Shown here in pieces: positions 44,281 to 52,775 of a stretch of 64,000 bases of DNA. The first letter of the stretch is position 1. Every line of letters starts with the position of its first letter. The notes under the pieces were generated by a model. The model was given only the letters and a program-made list of their open reading frames with translations, ran no database searches and was not told the origin of the DNA. The translations under genes were made by a program, and so were the position numbers. The DNA comes from Breznakiella homolactica (GTDB lineage Bacteria; Spirochaetota; Spirochaetia; Treponematales; Breznakiellaceae), in contig NZ_CP067089.2 of assembly GCF_016616095.2 (NCBI RefSeq), positions 1,674,001 through 1,738,000 on the forward strand, given 5' to 3'.

Positions 44281-45147
44281 ATGAAAAGTAACATAGAAAA
44301 TAATGACAGCCATTATACAAGGATAAAGTCGTTCCTTTCATCAATGTCCCCGGCTCAGCAGAAGATAGCCAATTATATTATTTCCAGTTCCGAACAGATC
44401 AGTCATTTATCAATAACACAGCTTGCCAGGAAAACCGGGGTTGATCCGGCGACCATTACCAGGTTTTGCCACTTTCTTGGGTTTAAGGGATATTCAGATT
44501 TTAAGTACTCGATCAGCCACCGGCTTGTTTCACCGCAAATTATTGAGTTTAAACCTTATTGCGAGAATGATACGGTTTCCGAAATTATGGAAAAAATGAA
44601 CGTGAACTGCCAGCAGATTTGGCAGGATGTTTACCATCTTATAGATCCTAAGTTGATAGAGCGGACAGCTAAGCTGATTTACAATTCTAAAGCGGTTTAT
44701 ATTTTTGCCGCCGGCGGCTCAACGGGAACCGCGTATTACGCCCAGAAAATATTTCTCCAGATTGGCATTCAATGTCATTTGTTTTCCGACATTATGTTTT
44801 CCATACCCGCTTCCGAACACTTAAAAAGTGATGATGTGGTGTTTGCTATTTCCTACTCCGGTGAAGGTAAAATGGTTGTTGAATCGGTAAAAAACGCAAA
44901 AAAGAAATGCGCCAATATCATTGGGCTTACCGGGTTTCCGACTTCCGAATTGGCGAAAAACTCAGATATTGTTTTGTGTTTTAATTCAAGAGTTCCGGAT
45001 GATATTATGTATGTGCACATGGTCTGTATAATGGAAATTTCTATTATTGGTATGTTACAGCACACAATTTATAATAAATACCACAAAGAACTGCTTCCGT
45101 TTATAAAAAAATCAAAAGACGCTGTTAAGCTTGCTTTGAATAATTAG
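44281..45147 (+). CDS. RpiR-family transcriptional regulator (HTH plus SIS domain)
   Basis: A 288-residue regulator. The N-terminal RpiR helix-turn-helix has SITQLARKTGVDPATITRFCHFLGF (about 45-70). The C-terminal SIS domain (about 125-260) has IFAAGGSTGTAYYAQKI and AISYSGEGKMVVESV. SIS domains usually bind phosphosugars, yet no sugar kinase or PTS gene is nearby, so the ligand may be different. It lies directly after the rightward operon and is the best candidate to bind the paired palindromes in the control hub. AGGAGG precedes the start by 12 bases. Confidence 0.9.
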   Translation: MKSNIENNDSHYTRIKSFLSSMSPAQQKIANYIISSSEQISHLSITQLARKTGVDPATITRFCHFLGFKGYSDFKYSISHRLVSPQIIEFKPYCENDTVSEIMEKMNVNCQQIWQDVYHLIDPKLIERTAKLIYNSKAVYIFAAGGSTGTAYYAQKIFLQIGIQCHLFSDIMFSIPASEHLKSDDVVFAISYSGEGKMVVESVKNAKKKCANIIGLTGFPTSELAKNSDIVLCFNSRVPDDIMYVHMVCIMEISIIGMLQHTIYNKYHKELLPFIKKSKDAVKLALNN

Positions 45148-45272
45148 CGGTTGCTGATGTTTTCAGTCCTGAACGATTCTCTTTAATTGCTTTATGCGTA
45201 ATGATATAGAAAGAAACCAGAAATGTCCGCACGGTAATTATCATCCGCGCAAACACAATACATACTATTTCT

Positions 45273-45527
45273 CTATTCATATATTTTCGCGGCCATTAGA
45301 ATGTTTGCAAAAACATTCCAGGAAATATCCGCTGGTGTTTTTTCTCCCATATTTATATAGTAACCATCTATTTGACTTACCCATGCCGCCATAGCGCTTA
45401 AATAACGGGTCAGATCTGCATTTTCCCATTCATCTGGATTATCTTTCAAATCCTTTTTCAATAGTTTTATGAACTGGACAAAATCATTTTTACTTCTTAC
45501 GTTATTGACTATTTCATATAATTTCAT
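45273..45527 (-). CDS. Small DUF7660-like protein
   Basis: An 84-residue acidic protein: DFVQFIKLLKKDLKDNPDEW, then ENADLTRYLSAMAAWVSQID, then the D-x-S-W-x-V-F-A-x-I-L-M-A-A-K-I-Y-E ending. This pattern matches what I recall as DUF7660, found as lone small genes and sometimes among immunity proteins. Function is unknown. It is AT-richer than the genes to its right and borders the island. Confidence 0.6.
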   Translation of the reverse strand: MKLYEIVNNVRSKNDFVQFIKLLKKDLKDNPDEWENADLTRYLSAMAAWVSQIDGYYINMGEKTPADISWNVFANILMAAKIYE

Positions 45528-45750
45528 TGTAGTTAGCCTTTAGTAATTTATTGCAATCGAAGTACCTTCATTTTTTCAGATCTAATTATTTTTTACTATT
45601 TTACTGTATACTATCATCCCATTAGGGAAAAATCTATTACCTTTACTAGATGTAAAGCCAGACTGCCATAGAACGGACCATCATGGGGGTTTGATGCCGG
45701 TACAGTGTCTGCAGTATACTGGCTGTCAGCATTCATACAAAGGAACTTCC

Positions 45751-48024
45751 GTGGAAGAAAAAGCCATCGTTATTGTCGGAGCCCGGCAGAACAACCTCAA
45801 AAATCTCTCCCTGCGGATTCCCAAAAATCGCATCACCGTTTTTACCGGCGTCTCCGGCTCCGGAAAATCTTCCCTGGTTTTTGAGACCATCGGCGCCGAA
45901 GCCCAGCGGCAGATCAACGAAACCCAATCGGGTTTTGCACGGAATCGTCTCGTTCACATGGGCGCCGCTGAGGTGGATTCCATCGAAAACCTCAATGTGC
46001 CGGTGATCATCAACCAGAAACGTCTGGGCGGCAACGCCCGGTCCACCGTGGGCACCGCAACGGATATATACACCCACCTCAGACTGCTCTTTTCCCGGGT
46101 TGGCCGGCCCTTCGCGGGATTTTCCCATGTGTTTTCCTTTAATCATCCCCAGGGCATGTGTCCCCGCTGTGAAGGACTGGGGTATATCCAGACTATCAGC
46201 ACGGAGAGGCTTATCGACAGAGAAAAATCCCTGAACGAGGGGGCCATCCGTTTTCCAACCTTCCAGCCAGGAGGCTGGCGGCTCACCCGGTATACCAAAT
46301 CAGGATACTTCGACAACGAAAGGAAACTGAAGGATTTTACCCCCGAAGAATGGAACACACTCCTTTACGCAGAAGAGCACAAACCCAAAAAGCCCGATTC
46401 CGACTGGGGTAAAACCGTACTGTACGAAGGGCTTTTTCCCCGGATAGAGAAAGCCTTCCTCAAAAAGGATTCCCGGGAGCACGCCCAGCGGAAGAAGCTC
46501 CTCAAGGAAATCATCATCAAGGAAATCTGTCCGGAATGCGGCGGGAAACGGCTCAATAAGAAAGTTCTCTCCTGCCGGATTAACGGTATGAATATCGCCG
46601 ACTGCGCGGCGCTGCCCGCGGATGAGCTTTTGGCCTTTGCGGAGACCATAGACAGCGGCCCCTTTGAAAGTGTGGCCGCGGAACTCCGGCGCAAACTCGA
46701 ACATCTCGTGGCCATCGGCCTTTCCTATCTGAGCCTAGACCGAGAGACCGGTACGCTTTCCGGCGGAGAGTCCCAGCGGATAAAAATGGTGAAACACCTG
46801 GGGAGCAGTTTGGTGGACCTGCTCTATATATTCGATGAGCCCAGCATCGGACTCCATCCCAAGGATATCCACCACATTGCGGAGATCATCACCCGTATCA
46901 GGGACAAAGGAAACACAGTGCTAATCGTGGAACACGATCCGGACCTTATCAGGCTGGCGGACCACGTGGTGGATATGGGACCCAGTTCGGGCAGGAACGG
47001 CGGGGAAATTGTTTATCAGGGAAGTTTCAGCGGCCTGGCCCGGTCAGCGGGAAAGACCGGCGGTTACTTCTCCCGGAGCAGGGGATACAACCGGACGCCC
47101 CGGGAACCCCGGGGTTTTCTGGAAATCAAACACGCCGGGCTTTACAACCTCAGAGATCTCACGGTTAAAATACCCCGGGAGGTTTTTGCCGCCGTCACCG
47201 GAGTGGCGGGTTCGGGAAAGAGTACCCTCATAAGCCGGGTGATGCCGCTCCAGTATCCGGAGGCGGTGATCATCGACCAGGGGGCTTTTACCGGCACGGT
47301 CCGGGGGACACTGCTCACCTACCTGGGACTTCTCGGCGATATCCGGGATCTCTTTGCCCGGGTAAACAGGGTCAGTCCCGGACTCTTCAGCCGGAACAGC
47401 GGCGGAGCATGTCCCAGCTGCCGCGGCCTCGGCATGGAACGCCTGGACTTGGCTTTTATGGGAGATATTGAAACCATCTGTGAGGTCTGCGGCGGAACCG
47501 GTTTTAATCCGGAAGTGCTGAAATATGAATTTAATAGAAGAAATATTGCTCAAGTGATGGACCTTACCGTGTCCGAAGCGCGGGATTTCTTCCGGGAGGA
47601 TTTCTCCGGGGACAGTGTGTTTATGGAGAAACTTAATCTTCTGCACCGGCTGGGACTGGACTACCTCACCTTGGGCCAGCGGCTGGACAGTTTTTCCGGA
47701 GGAGAACGTCAGCGGCTGAAACTCTCCAAACGCCTGGACAGCACCGGCCGGCTCCTGGTGCTGGACGAGCCCAGTACCGGCCTCCACTCCGCGGATACTG
47801 AAAAGCTTATGGCCGTGCTGAACGGCCTGGTAGACCAGGGCAATACCCTTATCGTCATTGAGCATAACCTGGATATCATTTCCCGGGCAGACTGGATTAT
47901 TGATCTGGGTCCGGGTGCCGGAAGGAACGGCGGAAAAATTGTCTTTGAAGGAACCGCGGAGGAGCTGCTCGAATGCAAGAGCTCCGAGACAGGCCGGTAT
48001 CTCAGAAAGCATCTGGCATCATAA
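45751..48024 (+). CDS. Short UvrA-like ABC ATPase
   Basis: A 757-residue UvrA relative, against about 940 for UvrA. It has two ABC halves: Walker A GVSGSGKSS and GVAGSGKST, signatures LSGGESQR and FSGGERQR, and Walker B IFDEPSIGLHP and VLDEPSTGLH. CxxC pairs mark zinc modules (CPRCEGLGY, CPECGGKRL, CPSCRGLGM, CEVCGGTGF). The shortfall probably reflects loss of the UvrB-binding region, as in UvrA2/DrrC-type proteins linked to drug tolerance. GTG 45751 is chosen because AAAGGAAC lies 8 bases ahead; a longer frame from 45691 lacks support. Confidence 0.87.
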   Translation: MEEKAIVIVGARQNNLKNLSLRIPKNRITVFTGVSGSGKSSLVFETIGAEAQRQINETQSGFARNRLVHMGAAEVDSIENLNVPVIINQKRLGGNARSTVGTATDIYTHLRLLFSRVGRPFAGFSHVFSFNHPQGMCPRCEGLGYIQTISTERLIDREKSLNEGAIRFPTFQPGGWRLTRYTKSGYFDNERKLKDFTPEEWNTLLYAEEHKPKKPDSDWGKTVLYEGLFPRIEKAFLKKDSREHAQRKKLLKEIIIKEICPECGGKRLNKKVLSCRINGMNIADCAALPADELLAFAETIDSGPFESVAAELRRKLEHLVAIGLSYLSLDRETGTLSGGESQRIKMVKHLGSSLVDLLYIFDEPSIGLHPKDIHHIAEIITRIRDKGNTVLIVEHDPDLIRLADHVVDMGPSSGRNGGEIVYQGSFSGLARSAGKTGGYFSRSRGYNRTPREPRGFLEIKHAGLYNLRDLTVKIPREVFAAVTGVAGSGKSTLISRVMPLQYPEAVIIDQGAFTGTVRGTLLTYLGLLGDIRDLFARVNRVSPGLFSRNSGGACPSCRGLGMERLDLAFMGDIETICEVCGGTGFNPEVLKYEFNRRNIAQVMDLTVSEARDFFREDFSGDSVFMEKLNLLHRLGLDYLTLGQRLDSFSGGERQRLKLSKRLDSTGRLLVLDEPSTGLHSADTEKLMAVLNGLVDQGNTLIVIEHNLDIISRADWIIDLGPGAGRNGGKIVFEGTAEELLECKSSETGRYLRKHLAS

Positions 48025-48045
48025 CGGAATCTTCGGTATACTGGT

Positions 48046-48199
48046 TATACTATCGAGGGGTGATGTTTTGAAACTTCCTATTGCCCATGCTCCATGCAAG
48101 GTCTGATACAGGACGGAAATTGCATGGAGCGGCAGTTTAATGACGCCGTCCTAATCAGGCTTTGCATTTCAATCTATTACGATTTGAAGGAGCAAAGCC
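48046..48199 (+). promoter_or_regulatory. Structured leader (attenuator-like) of the first MFS exporter
   Basis: After a -10-like TATACT (48046-48051) the leader contains three inverted repeats. Repeat one is an 11-bp GCTCCATGCAA/TTGCATGGAGC pair (48089-48099, 48120-48130). Repeat two is AGGACGG/CCGTCCT (48110-48116, 48146-48152), which interlocks with the first. Repeat three is GGCTTTGC/GCAAAGCC (48158-48165, 48192-48199), whose right arm ends at the ATG. A 12-codon frame overlaps the first arm. This looks like translational or transcriptional attenuation. Confidence 0.5.
48068..48106 (+). CDS. Putative 12-residue leader peptide ahead of the MFS exporter
   Basis: TTG 48068 opens a frame MKLPIAHAPCKV followed by TGA. 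GAGGGGTGAT upstream could be its ribosome site. Codons 8-11 lie inside the first arm of the GCTCCATGCAA hairpin, so a stalled ribosome would break that hairpin. The non-ATG start and short length make this tentative. Confidence 0.3.
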   Translation: MKLPIAHAPCKV

Positions 48200-49522
48200 A
48201 TGAAGAAATCACATATATTTTCAGACCTCAGGGATTTTCTGATTCTCTGGGTTTCTCAGTCCGTATCCACCCTGGGTACGGCCATGACCAATTTCGCGCT
48301 TATCGTCTGGATATACGGACAGAAAGGTACGGCTTCCAGTGTAACGCTGCTGTCGGTCTGTTCGTTTTTACCGTCCATACTCTTTTGTTTTATCGCCGGC
48401 ACCATTGCTGACCGGTGGGATAAAAAGCGTATCATGCTGGCAGCCGATCTTATGGCGGCCGTGGGAACCGTAACAATACTGGCGCTGTATCTCACATCGT
48501 CGCTGCGGATATGGCATCTGTATATCATCAATTTTCTGCTTAGTTTTATGAACGCCTTTCAGAATCCCGCTTCCTATGTGGCGACGAGCTTACTGGTTCC
48601 CAAGGAACACTATATCAAAGTCAGCGGACTGCAGGCTTTGTCCGGTTCTATAGCGACGATCCTCGCCCCGGCCATGGGCAGTATGGTACTTGCCTTCGGC
48701 GGCCTGGAGGCTGTCCTCGCTGTGGATCTTACCACATTTTCAATCGCGTTTCTGATACTGCTGTTTGCGATCAAAATTCCAAAGGTCAGAAGCGGGGCTG
48801 AAAATACAGAAGAGTCTTTTATAAAAAGCTGTATGGCAGGCATACATTTCCTGCGGAGCAACCAGGCCCTGCTGGGTATTATCCTCTTCTTCGCTTTTAT
48901 CAACTTCATCTCAAAAATGGGCGGATACGGCATGCTGCCGGCGCTGGTCCTCAGCCGGACGGGGAATAATCAGATCGCCCTGGGAATGGTGGAAGCCGCG
49001 GTCGGACTCGGCACGCTCGCCGGCAGTATTCTGGTAACCGTCATAAAACCCGCAAAAAGCCGTATTACAGTTATCTTTTTTTCCTGCGGTATTTCGTTTC
49101 TCCTGGGCGATGTGGGACAGAGCTTGACCCGCAGCCTACCCTTCTGGATAAGCGCGGCGTTCGCGTCCAATATACCCATGGCTTTTCTGAACGCCAATTT
49201 AACGGCCCTTATGCGGACCGCGGTTCCCATCGGAATGCAGGGGCGGGTTTTCTCCGCCCGGGATACCATCCAGTACAGCACCATACCGGTGGGCCTTTTC
49301 CTCGGCGGTGTGCTGGCGGACAAAGTTTTTGAACCATTTATGGCAGCAGCCTCACCGCTGCAGAAAATACTGTCGTTTTTTTTCGGTTCTGGGAAAGGTT
49401 CGGGCATTGCCGTCATCTTTTTCATCGTGGGCGCCCTCGGATTCGCGGCAAGCTGTCTCGCCTTCCGGAATCCGCTGTACAGAACCCTGGATGAAAAATA
49501 TAACCGGGAACAAAAACAATAA
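48200..49522 (+). CDS. MFS exporter of the macrolide-efflux type, 1
   Basis: A 440-residue, twelve-helix MFS protein (MFS_3/MefA-like). Helix 1 is ILWVSQSVSTLGTAMTNFALIVWIYG, and the A-loop is GTIADRWDKKRIMLAADLM. It probably exports a hydrophobic antibiotic or metabolite. It follows the UvrA-like gene, and its GAAGGAG ribosome site and ATG adjoin the last hairpin of the structured leader. A strong hairpin follows its stop. Confidence 0.87.
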   Translation: MKKSHIFSDLRDFLILWVSQSVSTLGTAMTNFALIVWIYGQKGTASSVTLLSVCSFLPSILFCFIAGTIADRWDKKRIMLAADLMAAVGTVTILALYLTSSLRIWHLYIINFLLSFMNAFQNPASYVATSLLVPKEHYIKVSGLQALSGSIATILAPAMGSMVLAFGGLEAVLAVDLTTFSIAFLILLFAIKIPKVRSGAENTEESFIKSCMAGIHFLRSNQALLGIILFFAFINFISKMGGYGMLPALVLSRTGNNQIALGMVEAAVGLGTLAGSILVTVIKPAKSRITVIFFSCGISFLLGDVGQSLTRSLPFWISAAFASNIPMAFLNANLTALMRTAVPIGMQGRVFSARDTIQYSTIPVGLFLGGVLADKVFEPFMAAASPLQKILSFFFGSGKGSGIAVIFFIVGALGFAASCLAFRNPLYRTLDEKYNREQKQ

Positions 49523-49527
49523 TGCAT

Positions 49528-49562
49528 CCGGAACCCGGGATTTTTCCGGGTTCCGGCCGTTT
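49528..49562 (+). terminator. Terminator-like hairpin after MFS exporter 1
   Basis: CCGGAACCCGG (49528-49538) pairs perfectly with CCGGGTTCCGG (49546-49556) around GATTTTT. The following CCGTTTCT is a weak T-tract. Farther on, CCATAGTT/AACTATGG (49634-49641, 49692-49699), with an inner CGCCGC/GCGGCG, forms another long stem just before the next gene. Confidence 0.65.
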
Positions 49563-49709
49563 CTGATACTAAAATCCTAGATAAAAACGGCCCTTTTCAT
49601 ACTTTTTTCCGATTCGCGGAAAGATTTTTTTTGCCATAGTTACTGCAGAAACGCCGCGCCGGAAGCAGAAAAAACGCGGAAGCGGCGGAAAAACTATGGG
49701 AGTTACAGA

Positions 49710-50357
49710 ATGAACAAAACCGGATTTTATCTATGGATACCGGTACTGATGATGGTACTGGGCTTGGGCACTGCGGCGGGGGACACCCTGGAAACGGATA
49801 CCCTTATACGGCGGAAAGGTCCTGCCTTTGAACTGGGGGTGTATGCCGGTCTTGGGGGCGGTATTGCCGTTCCCGGAAAACACGTTATTCCCCTTGCGGA
49901 AGCCTCCGCGGGGATTCAGATTACCCCGTGGCTGGGAATCGGCGCCTTCTGCGGGATCAATCCCCTGTCGGACTTTGAACACGCTAAGCTCGGAATCTCC
50001 GTGGCCGATACCCCGGGGGCTTATGGTTTTATGTCCGGCATGGAAATCATATTCATGCCCCTGGCGGCCCGGACAGTCCATCCCTTTATCCGGGCGGCCC
50101 TGGGGGGTATCACCGTAGGCTGGCTGAGTGATGACGACGGAAAAGAAGGATACGACACAGCCCATGAGGAACGGTTTTTCTTTGCATCCCTTTCCGCCGG
50201 AGCGGAGGTCAACTTGTCCCGCCATTTCCGGCTTTACCTCCGCGGGGGATACCGGTTCGCGGGAAACAGCACAATCATGGGAATCGGAAACGGCGGCCTC
50301 AGCGGCGCCGAGGCTGCCCTGGGACTGCGCTTTCTGTGGAAAGCCGTAGTGGACTGA
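49710..50357 (+). CDS. Probable outer-membrane beta-barrel protein
   Basis: A 215-residue exported protein with a signal peptide (cleavage near TAAG-D, residue 24). The mature part alternates short amphipathic strands with glycine turns (FELGVYAGLGGGIA, EASAGIQITPWLGIGAF, PFIRAALGGITVGWL, FRLYLRGGYRFAGN). It ends in strand GLRFLWKAVVD. This is the pattern of small eight-strand outer-membrane barrels. Function is unknown. An intrinsic terminator follows, so it is a single transcript. Confidence 0.72.
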   Translation: MNKTGFYLWIPVLMMVLGLGTAAGDTLETDTLIRRKGPAFELGVYAGLGGGIAVPGKHVIPLAEASAGIQITPWLGIGAFCGINPLSDFEHAKLGISVADTPGAYGFMSGMEIIFMPLAARTVHPFIRAALGGITVGWLSDDDGKEGYDTAHEERFFFASLSAGAEVNLSRHFRLYLRGGYRFAGNSTIMGIGNGGLSGAEAALGLRFLWKAVVD

Positions 50358-50386
50358 ACAGAGGCTCCGGCCATGCAGAAAACTGA

Positions 50387-50434
50387 ATCCCGGGGCCGGC
50401 GCTTGTTTCTGACCGGCTCCGGGATCTTTTCTTT
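50387..50434 (+). terminator. Intrinsic terminator after the barrel-protein gene
   Basis: A 13-bp stem ATCCCGGGGCCGG (50387-50399) / CCGGCTCCGGGAT (50413-50425), with one G-T pair, is followed by CTTTTCTTTT. Confidence 0.8.
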
Positions 50435-50463
50435 TCCCTGCCGCTGTATTATCCTTGGGGTGT

Positions 50464-51393
50464 ATGGAACACATTACCCTGGCGGTGTACATTCTCCTTC
50501 TTGCCGGAGGCGCCGCAGGAACCGCCGGCCTCGCGGTCATGAAAATCAGGACCGGAAGCGCCATCCCCGGGAAACTCCTGGTGATCCACCTGGTATTCTA
50601 CGGGGGACTCGGTTTATCCCTGGTATATTATTATCTGAATGCCGTTCTTGGTCTCGCCCCGGCGACTCCGGCGATGGGGATCCTTGCGGTTGTATCCAGC
50701 CTGATCCAGGCCGGGCTTTATCTCATGGCGTTCATCTTTCTCCGGGAGATCGCACCGGGAACTCAGCGGTTCAGGATACTTTACCGGATCTGCCGTATTT
50801 TCTGCCTGGCGCTGGGAGCGGTCAGCGGGTTTGCGGCTTTATTTTATGGAATGGTCCTTCTGGGCCTGCCCTGGAAAACCTGGCCAATTCCTTCAGCGGT
50901 AACCTACAGTCTGGTGGGACTCACGATGCTGCTTCTGGGACTGTACTGTATTCTGACACCGCTGGGTAAAGAGGTTCCCGCGGTGGTATTCCTCATCCGC
51001 GGCTGGGGTATAGGGTTTCTGCTCTTCGTGCCTCTTTCCGCGGCGGAATGGGCCTTTAAACAATACGGAACCATTGCCGTGGGTCCTCTGTCCCTGGATT
51101 ACCTTTTCTTCTGCATCTGCAGCGGCGTATCTATCGCCGCGGCGTTCCGTTCCCTCCGGGCCCGGCCTGCGCCGGCCGGGGAAATTGCTGTCTCCGATGA
51201 GGCGGCCCGGCGGTTCGGCTTCACCGTCCGGGAATGTTCCATGGTTCCCATGATTGCCCGGGGATTATCCAATAAGGAAATCGCCGCGGAGCTGGGGATC
51301 TCCCCGGCGACAGTACGCAGCCACCTCTATAATCTCTACCAGAAAGCAGGGGTCCGCAGCAGAATAGAACTGCTCAATACCTTGAAGGAATAA
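50464..51393 (+). CDS. LuxR-type regulator with membrane-embedded N-terminal domain
   Basis: A 309-residue protein. About seven hydrophobic helices (1-230) are followed by a C-terminal LuxR helix-turn-helix (LSNKEIAAELGISPATVRSHLYNLYQKAGVRSRIELL, about 268-305). This is a one-component membrane sensor that acts directly on DNA. A TATTAT at 50447-50452 would give an almost leaderless transcript if it is the -10 box. It lies 9 bp before a methyltransferase gene, so the two are co-transcribed. Confidence 0.83.
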   Translation: MEHITLAVYILLLAGGAAGTAGLAVMKIRTGSAIPGKLLVIHLVFYGGLGLSLVYYYLNAVLGLAPATPAMGILAVVSSLIQAGLYLMAFIFLREIAPGTQRFRILYRICRIFCLALGAVSGFAALFYGMVLLGLPWKTWPIPSAVTYSLVGLTMLLLGLYCILTPLGKEVPAVVFLIRGWGIGFLLFVPLSAAEWAFKQYGTIAVGPLSLDYLFFCICSGVSIAAAFRSLRARPAPAGEIAVSDEAARRFGFTVRECSMVPMIARGLSNKEIAAELGISPATVRSHLYNLYQKAGVRSRIELLNTLKE

Positions 51394-51402
51394 CGGCTGA
51401 CC

Positions 51403-52275
51403 ATGGAAGACACGCACGTGACCCTCAGCGCCTACCTTCAAAGCGGGGCAACCAAAGCAAAAATCACCGGCCTTATCTCGGAAAACCTTCTGCTGCTCAA
51501 AAGCATAAACTCACAGGAATATCTCCGGGATTACGCTTCTTCTCTGTACAATTGGTTTTTCCGGGAATGTATCAATTACAACCAGTTCATAGGATTTTCC
51601 GGCGGCCAATGCCGGACTATCCTTTCCTTATACAAAAAACTTATTGTCTGCCTGGGGGATCTTTCCGTAAAAGCATCCCCGGACGATATAGGGACCATTG
51701 TGGATGAACACCGGAGAGCCTTATTGGAAACAATCGCGGCAGGTCATACCCAGAACCGGGAACCGGAAGAAAAGAAACTCTGCGCCGAGTACAGTACGGC
51801 TGTTCAGAAGGCAGTTATGCGCATGGACCCGGCGGAACTCCCGGAACCCATACTGGATATCGGCTGCGGAGAAAATGCCTTTTTTCTCCGGGACTGCCTC
51901 AATGCCGGCAGGGATGCTTACGGCCTGGATTACTTTCTTCCGAAAATTTTTCCTCACCGCATCTGTACAGCCAGCTGGCTGGAGTATAATTTCGGAACAC
52001 AGTGCTGGGGCAGTATAATTTCACACATGGCCTTTACGAATCACTGGGCCTACCATTTAGCCCATGGAACAGCGGAGACTGCGGCGTACCGGAAAGCCTA
52101 CACCCGGATACTGGAGAGCCTTAAACCCGGCGGTTGTTTTTACTGTGTACCGGCGGTTCCGGATATGGAAAAAATTACCGACCGGACTGTATACCGTGTG
52201 CGGCGCTATGATAACTTCGCGGCCGGGATAAACATTCCCTCCGCCAGGGTGGAAAGAATTAACCCTTCCGAATAA
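51403..52275 (+). CDS. SAM-dependent methyltransferase-like protein
   Basis: A 290-residue protein. A helical N-domain (about 1-140) precedes a class I methyltransferase fold with SAM motif LDIGCGENAFFL (about 150-161) and a later LKPGGCFYCVPAVP post-motif. The target is not predictable. Its N-terminal half resembles no methyltransferase partner domain that I can name. It follows the membrane LuxR gene directly and converges with a VOC gene. Confidence 0.75.
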   Translation: MEDTHVTLSAYLQSGATKAKITGLISENLLLLKSINSQEYLRDYASSLYNWFFRECINYNQFIGFSGGQCRTILSLYKKLIVCLGDLSVKASPDDIGTIVDEHRRALLETIAAGHTQNREPEEKKLCAEYSTAVQKAVMRMDPAELPEPILDIGCGENAFFLRDCLNAGRDAYGLDYFLPKIFPHRICTASWLEYNFGTQCWGSIISHMAFTNHWAYHLAHGTAETAAYRKAYTRILESLKPGGCFYCVPAVPDMEKITDRTVYRVRRYDNFAAGINIPSARVERINPSE

Positions 52276-52300
52276 GTACACTGTCCGCTTTGCGGCTGAT

Positions 52301-52717
52301 TCACTTTTGCCCCACGAAGTTCCACATTACACCGTACCTGTCAAATACCACCCCGGCGCAGGGGCTGTAAAAGGTCTCCGCCAGGGGCATGCCGATACGG
52401 CCTTCTTCGGCGAGCACTCCAAAGGCGTGCCTGACGATTTCCGTATCAGCTTCGATGGCCAGGGATATCCGTTCCGACTCAGGGGCATTCAGGTCCATAC
52501 CGGGGCCGCAGTCGGAAAGCCGGATAAAGTCATCCCCGAAACGCAGCGTTGCCTGGAGTATCCGGTCCTTAAACTCCGGCGGAATGGAATGGCCGGGACT
52601 TGGCGGCAGCTCTCCGAAGGTCATCACCTGGATTGTGTCTGTACGGAAAGCCCGTTTGTACAGCGCGATGGCTTCGGCGCAGTTTCCCTGGAAGGTCAGA
52701 TAGGGTCTGATTTTCAT
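52301..52717 (-). CDS. PhnB-like VOC-fold protein 1
   Basis: A 138-residue glyoxalase/bleomycin-resistance-fold protein of the PhnB (YjdN) type: RPYLTFQGNCAEAIALYKRAF, ILQATLRFGDDFIRLSD and AGVVFDRYGVMWNFVG. The metal ligands of true glyoxalases are not clear. VOC proteins bind or modify small molecules and are common in antibiotic-rich settings. The ribosome site is AAGGAGCTGCC on the minus strand. Confidence 0.88.
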   Translation of the reverse strand: MKIRPYLTFQGNCAEAIALYKRAFRTDTIQVMTFGELPPSPGHSIPPEFKDRILQATLRFGDDFIRLSDCGPGMDLNAPESERISLAIEADTEIVRHAFGVLAEEGRIGMPLAETFYSPCAGVVFDRYGVMWNFVGQK

Positions 52718-52775
52718 GGCAGCTCCTTTTTTTAACTATAACTCCGTGTCCGGAGAATTGCACATCCGGAGAATT

